A stretch of 64,000 nt of DNA from Romboutsia_C sp015668195 (lineage in GTDB: Bacteria; Bacillota; Clostridia; Peptostreptococcales; Peptostreptococcaceae), in NCBI RefSeq assembly GCF_015668195.1, contig NZ_JADPFC010000001.1, positions 62,001 to 126,000 of the forward strand, given 5' to 3'. Made by a program: the position numbers and the translations under genes. This document shows, in pieces, positions 59,967 to 64,000 of this stretch; the stretch's first letter is position 1, and each line of letters starts with the position of its first letter. The notes beneath the pieces were generated by a model, which saw only the letters and a list, made by a program, of their open reading frames with translations, did no database searches and was not told the origin of the DNA.

Positions 59967-59975
59967 ACTTGAAGT

Positions 59976-60236
59976 ATGAGTAGAGTTGAAAGAAATATAC
60001 AAAAAAAAATAAAGAAAAGAAAAAGAAAATTCATAAGCAAAGTACTATTTATACTGCTTATGACTGCAAATTTATTTATATGTATATTTACAATAAATCA
60101 AAGTGCCAAAAGTATGTTAGGTGAGGATACATATAATATAGAAGAAAATATTAAAGATTTACAAAAATTTATAGAAAATAAGTTAGAGATACTTTCAGAT
60201 AAGACTAAAAAACTAATCTCTCAACTTAATATATAG
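59976..60236 (+). CDS. Small single-pass membrane protein, function unknown
   Basis: An 86-residue protein: a very basic N-terminus (KKIKKRKRKF), one membrane helix (about residues 22-42) and an extracellular coiled region (IEENIKDLQKFIENKLEIL). Nine bases separate it from spoIIP and a terminator follows, so it belongs to the gpr-spoIIP transcript and may act in sporulation. The ribosome-binding site (TTGAAG) is weak. No family is recognised. Confidence 0.75.
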   Translation: MSRVERNIQKKIKKRKRKFISKVLFILLMTANLFICIFTINQSAKSMLGEDTYNIEENIKDLQKFIENKLEILSDKTKKLISQLNI

Positions 60237-60276
60237 TAAAAAATAAGACTTATAGGCACTTAAGTCTTATTTTTTG
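60236..60276 (+). terminator. Terminator of the gpr-spoIIP unit
   Basis: AAAAAATAAGACTTA and TAAGTCTTATTTTTT pair perfectly around a short loop. Confidence 0.87.
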
Positions 60277-60369
60277 TCCTTATTATTTACATAAATGCGG
60301 ATATATTATAAAATAAAAGTTATGATAAATAAGAATAAAATTTTTAAGTATTAAAAAGGAGGAATAAAG

Positions 60370-62175
60370 GTGGACAGTAAACAAAGTAGAACTAGAAACT
60401 TTAGTATAATAGCACATATAGACCACGGTAAGTCTACCTTAGCAGATAGATTAATACAAAAAACTGGACTTGTTAGTGAAAGAGAAATGAAAGATCAATT
60501 ACTAGATAATATGGATCTTGAAAGAGAAAGAGGAATCACTATAAAGTTACAAAATATTAGGTTAGTTTATAAGGCTAAGGATGGAAATGAATATTATTTA
60601 AATCTTATAGATACTCCAGGTCATGTTGACTTTAACTATGAGGTATCAAGAAGTTTAGCAGCTTGTGAAGGTGCATTATTAGTAGTGGATGCAGCACAAG
60701 GTGTTGAAGCTCAAACATTAGCTAATGTTTATTTAGCGTTAGATCAAGATTTAGAAATACTACCAGTTATAAATAAGATAGACCTTCCAAGTGCTAGACC
60801 AGATGAAATAAAGACAGAAATAGAAGATATAATAGGACTTGATGCAAGTGATGCACCTTTAATATCAGCTAAAAGTGGTTTAAATATAGAAGATGTATTA
60901 GAAGCCATAGTAGAAAAAGTACCAGCACCACAAGGTGATAAAGATGCTCCTTTAAAAGCTTTAATATTTGACTCATATTACGATGCATATAAAGGTGTTG
61001 TAGCGTATGTTAGAGTTTATGAAGGAACTGTTAAAAAAGGTATGACTATAAAAATGATGAATACTAACAAAAAGTTTGAGGTAACTGAAGTTGGTGTTAT
61101 GGCTCCTGGTCAAAGAGAACTTGATGAGTTAGCTGCAGGAGATGTTGGATACATAGCTGCAAGTATAAAGGATATAAGAAGTTGTCAAGTTGGTGATACA
61201 ATAACAGATGCAAATAATCCAACTGATGAACCTATGCCAGGATACAAAAAAGCTACTCCAATGGTTTACTGTGGTATATATCCAGGTGAAGGTGAAAAGT
61301 ACGAAAATGTAAGAGATGCATTAGAAAAAATGCAAATAAATGATGCAGCGCTGGAATTTGAGGCTGAAACTTCAGCTGCATTAGGATTTGGATTTAGATG
61401 TGGGTTCTTAGGTCTACTTCATATGGAAATAATCCAAGAAAGACTAGAAAGAGAATATGACTTAAACTTAGTAACAACAGCACCATCTGTTATATACAGA
61501 GTTACTAAAAATGATGGGGAAGTTGTAATGATACAAAATCCAACAAACTTACCAGAACCATCAGAAATAAATATGATAGAAGAGCCAATCGTTAAAGGTG
61601 ATATAATAGTTCCTAAAGATTATGTTGGTACTGTTATGGAGCTTTGTCAAGAAAGACGTGGAACAATGATAAATATGGAATACATAGATGAAAAGAGAGT
61701 TATGCTCCACTATGATTTACCACTAAATGAAGTTGTTTACGATTTCTTTGATGCATTAAAGTCTAGAACAAGAGGATATGGATCTTTAGATTATGAAATT
61801 AAGGGATACACTCCTTCTAAACTTGTTAAGCTTGATATATTAATAAATAAAGAGCAAGTAGATGCACTTAGCTTTATAGTACATGAATCTCGTGCTTATC
61901 CAAGAGGTAAAGCTATGTGTGAAAAATTAAAAAATGAAATACCAAGACATCAGTTTGCAGTTCCTATACAAGCAGCTGTTGGAAATAAAGTTGTTGCTAG
62001 AGAAACTATAAGTGCACTTAGAAAAGACGTTTTAGCTAAGTGTTACGGAGGAGATATATCTCGTAAGAAGAAACTTCTTGAAAAGCAAAAAGAAGGTAAG
62101 AAACGTATGAGACAAATCGGATCTGTAGAAGTTCCTCAAAAGGCATTTATGTCAGTATTAAAATTAGATGAATAA
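60370..62175 (+). CDS. lepA: Elongation factor 4 (LepA)
   Basis: A 601-residue translational GTPase. G motifs are AHIDHGKSTLAD, DTPGHVDF and NKIDLPSA. EF-G-like domains follow, and the LepA-specific C-terminus carries RKDVLAKCYGGDISRKKKL and GKKRMRQIGSVEVPQKAF. GTG 60370 follows AAAGGAGGA. It precedes the permease and hemW genes; lepA-hemW proximity is common in Firmicutes. Confidence 0.97.
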   Translation: MDSKQSRTRNFSIIAHIDHGKSTLADRLIQKTGLVSEREMKDQLLDNMDLERERGITIKLQNIRLVYKAKDGNEYYLNLIDTPGHVDFNYEVSRSLAACEGALLVVDAAQGVEAQTLANVYLALDQDLEILPVINKIDLPSARPDEIKTEIEDIIGLDASDAPLISAKSGLNIEDVLEAIVEKVPAPQGDKDAPLKALIFDSYYDAYKGVVAYVRVYEGTVKKGMTIKMMNTNKKFEVTEVGVMAPGQRELDELAAGDVGYIAASIKDIRSCQVGDTITDANNPTDEPMPGYKKATPMVYCGIYPGEGEKYENVRDALEKMQINDAALEFEAETSAALGFGFRCGFLGLLHMEIIQERLEREYDLNLVTTAPSVIYRVTKNDGEVVMIQNPTNLPEPSEINMIEEPIVKGDIIVPKDYVGTVMELCQERRGTMINMEYIDEKRVMLHYDLPLNEVVYDFFDALKSRTRGYGSLDYEIKGYTPSKLVKLDILINKEQVDALSFIVHESRAYPRGKAMCEKLKNEIPRHQFAVPIQAAVGNKVVARETISALRKDVLAKCYGGDISRKKKLLEKQKEGKKRMRQIGSVEVPQKAFMSVLKLDE

Positions 62176-62177
62176 TA

Positions 62178-62214
62178 GCTAAAGCCAAAGGATTTTTCCT
62201 TTGGCTTTTTTATT
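62178..62214 (+). terminator. Terminator after lepA
   Basis: AAAGCCAAAGGA and TCCTTTGGCTTT pair around TTTT, followed by Ts. Confidence 0.88.
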
Positions 62215-62352
62215 ATAAGTTATATTAACTAAAATCGTGTGTAAAACCTGTCCTCATATCTAAATTCTAATAATAGATAAAAACTTGGGAATACTAAAAA
62301 ATGCAAAGTATACAAAACGATGATAAATATAAACAGCACAAGGAGGACATAT

Positions 62353-63669
62353 ATGAGTGATAAGCTTAATAGTACCATAGGACTATCAGCAGCTCTTTCA
62401 ACAGTTGTTGGTATGGTTATAGGGTCTGGAGTATTTTTTAAGCCTCAAGCAATATACACGGCAACCAATGGTGCACCAGGTCTTGGTATAATAGCATGGA
62501 TATTAGGTGGTATTATAACTATTACAGCAGGATTAACTGCAGCTGAAGTATCAGCAGCTATACCTAAAACTGGTGGAATGATGACTTATCTCAGTGAAAT
62601 ATATGGAGAAAAAATAGGATTCTTGACAGGATGGATGCAAACGGTATTATATTTTCCAGGTACTATTGCAGCGCTTGCAGTTATATTTTCGCAACAGGTA
62701 TCAGAACTTATGGGTTATGGTCCACAAAATATGGTAGTAGTTTTACCAGTATCTTTAGGAATAATAATATTTATAGCGTTGCTAAACACAGTAGGATCAT
62801 CTTTTGGTGGATTTATACAAACTGTAGCTACTATCTGTAAGTTATTACCTTTAATACTTATAATAATATTTGGGTTTATAAAAGGAAATGGAAACCCAAT
62901 ATTAACACCATTAGTAGGAGCTAAAACTACTGTCATAGGATCTTTAGGACAAGTATTGATAGCTACATTATTTGCCTATGATGGTTGGATAAATGTTGGA
63001 GCTATAGCCGGTGAAATGAAAAGTCCAGAAAAAAATTTACCATTAGCTATAGTTGGAGGTTTATCAATAGTTATGGCTGTATATATACTAATAAACTTAG
63101 CATATTTATGGGTAGCACCAGCATCAGAACTAGCCAATTCAGTAGCTCCAGCTGCACTTGTTGCACAAAAAATATTTGGAGATACAGGTGGGAAATTAAT
63201 ATCTATAGGTATACTAATATCAGTATTTGGTGCTCTAAATGGATATTTACTTACAGCACCTAGAATACCATATGTACTTTCCAAAGAGGGATTATTACCA
63301 GGATCAAAAGTGTTTTCAAAATTAAATAAAGGCGGTTCTCCATACAATTCCATCTGGTTAATAGCAGGTCTTGGATGTATATATGCTTTATCTGGACAAT
63401 TTAACTTGTTAAGTGATTTAACTATATTTATAATATGGGTATTTTATATATTTACTTTTTATGGAGTAGTTAAGCTTAGAAAAGAAAAGCCAGATATGAT
63501 AAGACCTTACAAGGTTCCATTATACCCTCTTATTCCTATTGTTGCTATACTAGGTGGACTTTTTGTTATAATAAATCAGTTAATAACAATGACCTTAGTT
63601 TCATTAGGAGGAATAATAGTTACACTTATTGGTTTACTAGTATATTCTTATAAAATTAAATTAAGATAA
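62353..63669 (+). CDS. APC-family amino acid permease (SteT-like)
   Basis: A 438-residue transporter with about twelve membrane helices. Helix 1 is broken by VVGMVIGSGVFFKP (substrate backbone contact), and YDGWINVGAIAGEMKSPEKNLP is the typical loop after helix 6. It resembles the serine/threonine exchanger SteT and LAT-type transporters; actual substrate unknown. The start is ATG 62353, behind AAGGAGGA; an upstream frame from 62320 lacks that support. Monocistronic between two terminators. Confidence 0.85.
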   Translation: MSDKLNSTIGLSAALSTVVGMVIGSGVFFKPQAIYTATNGAPGLGIIAWILGGIITITAGLTAAEVSAAIPKTGGMMTYLSEIYGEKIGFLTGWMQTVLYFPGTIAALAVIFSQQVSELMGYGPQNMVVVLPVSLGIIIFIALLNTVGSSFGGFIQTVATICKLLPLILIIIFGFIKGNGNPILTPLVGAKTTVIGSLGQVLIATLFAYDGWINVGAIAGEMKSPEKNLPLAIVGGLSIVMAVYILINLAYLWVAPASELANSVAPAALVAQKIFGDTGGKLISIGILISVFGALNGYLLTAPRIPYVLSKEGLLPGSKVFSKLNKGGSPYNSIWLIAGLGCIYALSGQFNLLSDLTIFIIWVFYIFTFYGVVKLRKEKPDMIRPYKVPLYPLIPIVAILGGLFVIINQLITMTLVSLGGIIVTLIGLLVYSYKIKLR

Positions 63670-63704
63670 GTAAAAGGCATCTTTAAAGTTAGATGCCTTT
63701 TATA
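63670..63704 (+). terminator. Terminator after the permease gene
   Basis: AAAAGGCATCT and AGATGCCTTTT pair around an 8-base loop, followed by ATATATTT. Confidence 0.82.
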
Positions 63705-63821
63705 TATTTCAAATCAATGAAGCGTTTTTAAATAGATAATAACCATTAATACATAGATATTGTTATAATATAGTAAAATATGATTAATAATGTAATTAAT
63801 ATATGAACAGGAGAAAAGTAA

Positions 63822-64000
63822 ATGTTAGGATTATATATACACATTCCATTTTGTGTGAGTAAATGCAACTACTGTGACTTTAATTCATACAAATTAGATG
63901 TAAACTTAAAGAAAAGATACATAAATGATTTAAAAAAAGAAATGGAATTTTATAAGAAAGATATAGAAAAAGAAGATTATGAAAAAGAAATATGTAGTAT
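63822..64000 (+). CDS. hemW: Radical SAM heme chaperone HemW, 5' part
   Basis: The first 59 codons are present and the gene runs off the window. MLGLYIHIPFCVSKCNYCDF contains the CxxxCxxC SAM-cluster motif and the extra CDF typical of HemW/HemN proteins. HemW inserts heme into apo-enzymes and does not oxidise coproporphyrinogen. CAGGAGAA lies before ATG 63822. Its position after lepA supports HemW rather than HemZ. Confidence 0.85.
   Translation, partial: MLGLYIHIPFCVSKCNYCDFNSYKLDVNLKKRYINDLKKEMEFYKKDIEKEDYEKEICS

Noticed and set aside
62631..62840. An overlapping plus-strand frame inside the permease gene
   Set aside because: It lies in another frame of a clearly conserved transporter, with no RBS and poor composition.
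1..64000. CRISPR arrays, insertion sequences, prophage or integrase genes
   Set aside because: Read through for regular spaced repeats, transposase or integrase motifs and att-like duplications at the two tRNA genes; none found. The window looks like stable core chromosome.

Overview
The window is about 64 kb of AT-rich, low-GC Gram-positive chromosome. The organism is an anaerobic, spore-forming Clostridia member, most likely of the Peptostreptococcaceae (Romboutsia / Paraclostridium / Clostridioides relatives). The evidence is a six-subunit Rnf ferredoxin:NAD+ complex, spore genes gpr and spoIIP, a flavodiiron protein, a complete selenocysteine system, purine-rich Shine-Dalgarno sites, frequent TTG/GTG starts and U-tailed terminators. 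No phage, insertion sequence, integrase or CRISPR array is visible. The genus assignment is inference.

Layout. 1-3.5 kb: tRNA-Leu(GAG), a copper chaperone gene behind a CsoR-type palindrome, a probable 35-aa ORF, an unrecognised 200-aa protein, an EEP-family hydrolase and a SPOR-domain protein. 3.6-8.7 kb: rnfCDGEAB. 8.9-19.2 kb: a shape and division block (maf, radC, mreBCD, a 999-aa PBP2, minCDE, rodA, mgsA). 19.4-20.6 kb: fprA on the minus strand. 20.9-27.8 kb: a radical-SAM pair, RNase E/G, then an L21 leader with rplU-prp-rpmA, obg and yhbY. 28-31.3 kb: a CoA-disulfide-reductase-like flavoprotein; rnz, a 31-aa small gene and recX on the minus strand. 31.4-35.9 kb: nadD-yqeK-rsfS and T-box-controlled leuS. 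36.3-40 kb: amino-acid deamination (threonine ammonia-lyase, RidA, SdaAB, SdaAA). 40.1-41.8 kb, minus: a cysteine-rich small protein and dacF. 41.9-48.8 kb: comEA, selD (with an in-frame Sec UGA), selA, selB, ung, a rhodanese and tRNA-Sec. 49.2-51.8 kb: tcdA, trxA, a thioredoxin reductase lacking the NADPH motifs, and an HxlR regulator. 51.8-57.4 kb: a lipoprotein carrying the ComEC-type metallo-beta-lactamase domain, two acyltransferase-fold proteins, a ComEC channel lacking that domain, and holA. 57.5-64 kb: rpsT, gpr, spoIIP, a small membrane protein, lepA, an APC permease and the start of hemW.

How genes work together. Rnf couples ferredoxin to NAD+, and the thioredoxin reductase looks ferredoxin-dependent, so two redox systems here probably share that carrier. 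MreBCD, PBP2 and RodA form the elongasome, with MinCDE placed among them. SelD, SelA, SelB and tRNA-Sec form a full Sec pathway, and SelD itself needs Sec. Threonine ammonia-lyase and serine dehydratase generate reactive enamines that RidA clears.

The features most worth following up are the Sec-containing SelD, the ferredoxin-type thioredoxin reductase, a dispersed intergenic repeat seen three times (once inside the leuS leader), two unannotated small ORFs with strong ribosome-binding sites, and a ComEC divided into separate channel and nuclease-like genes.
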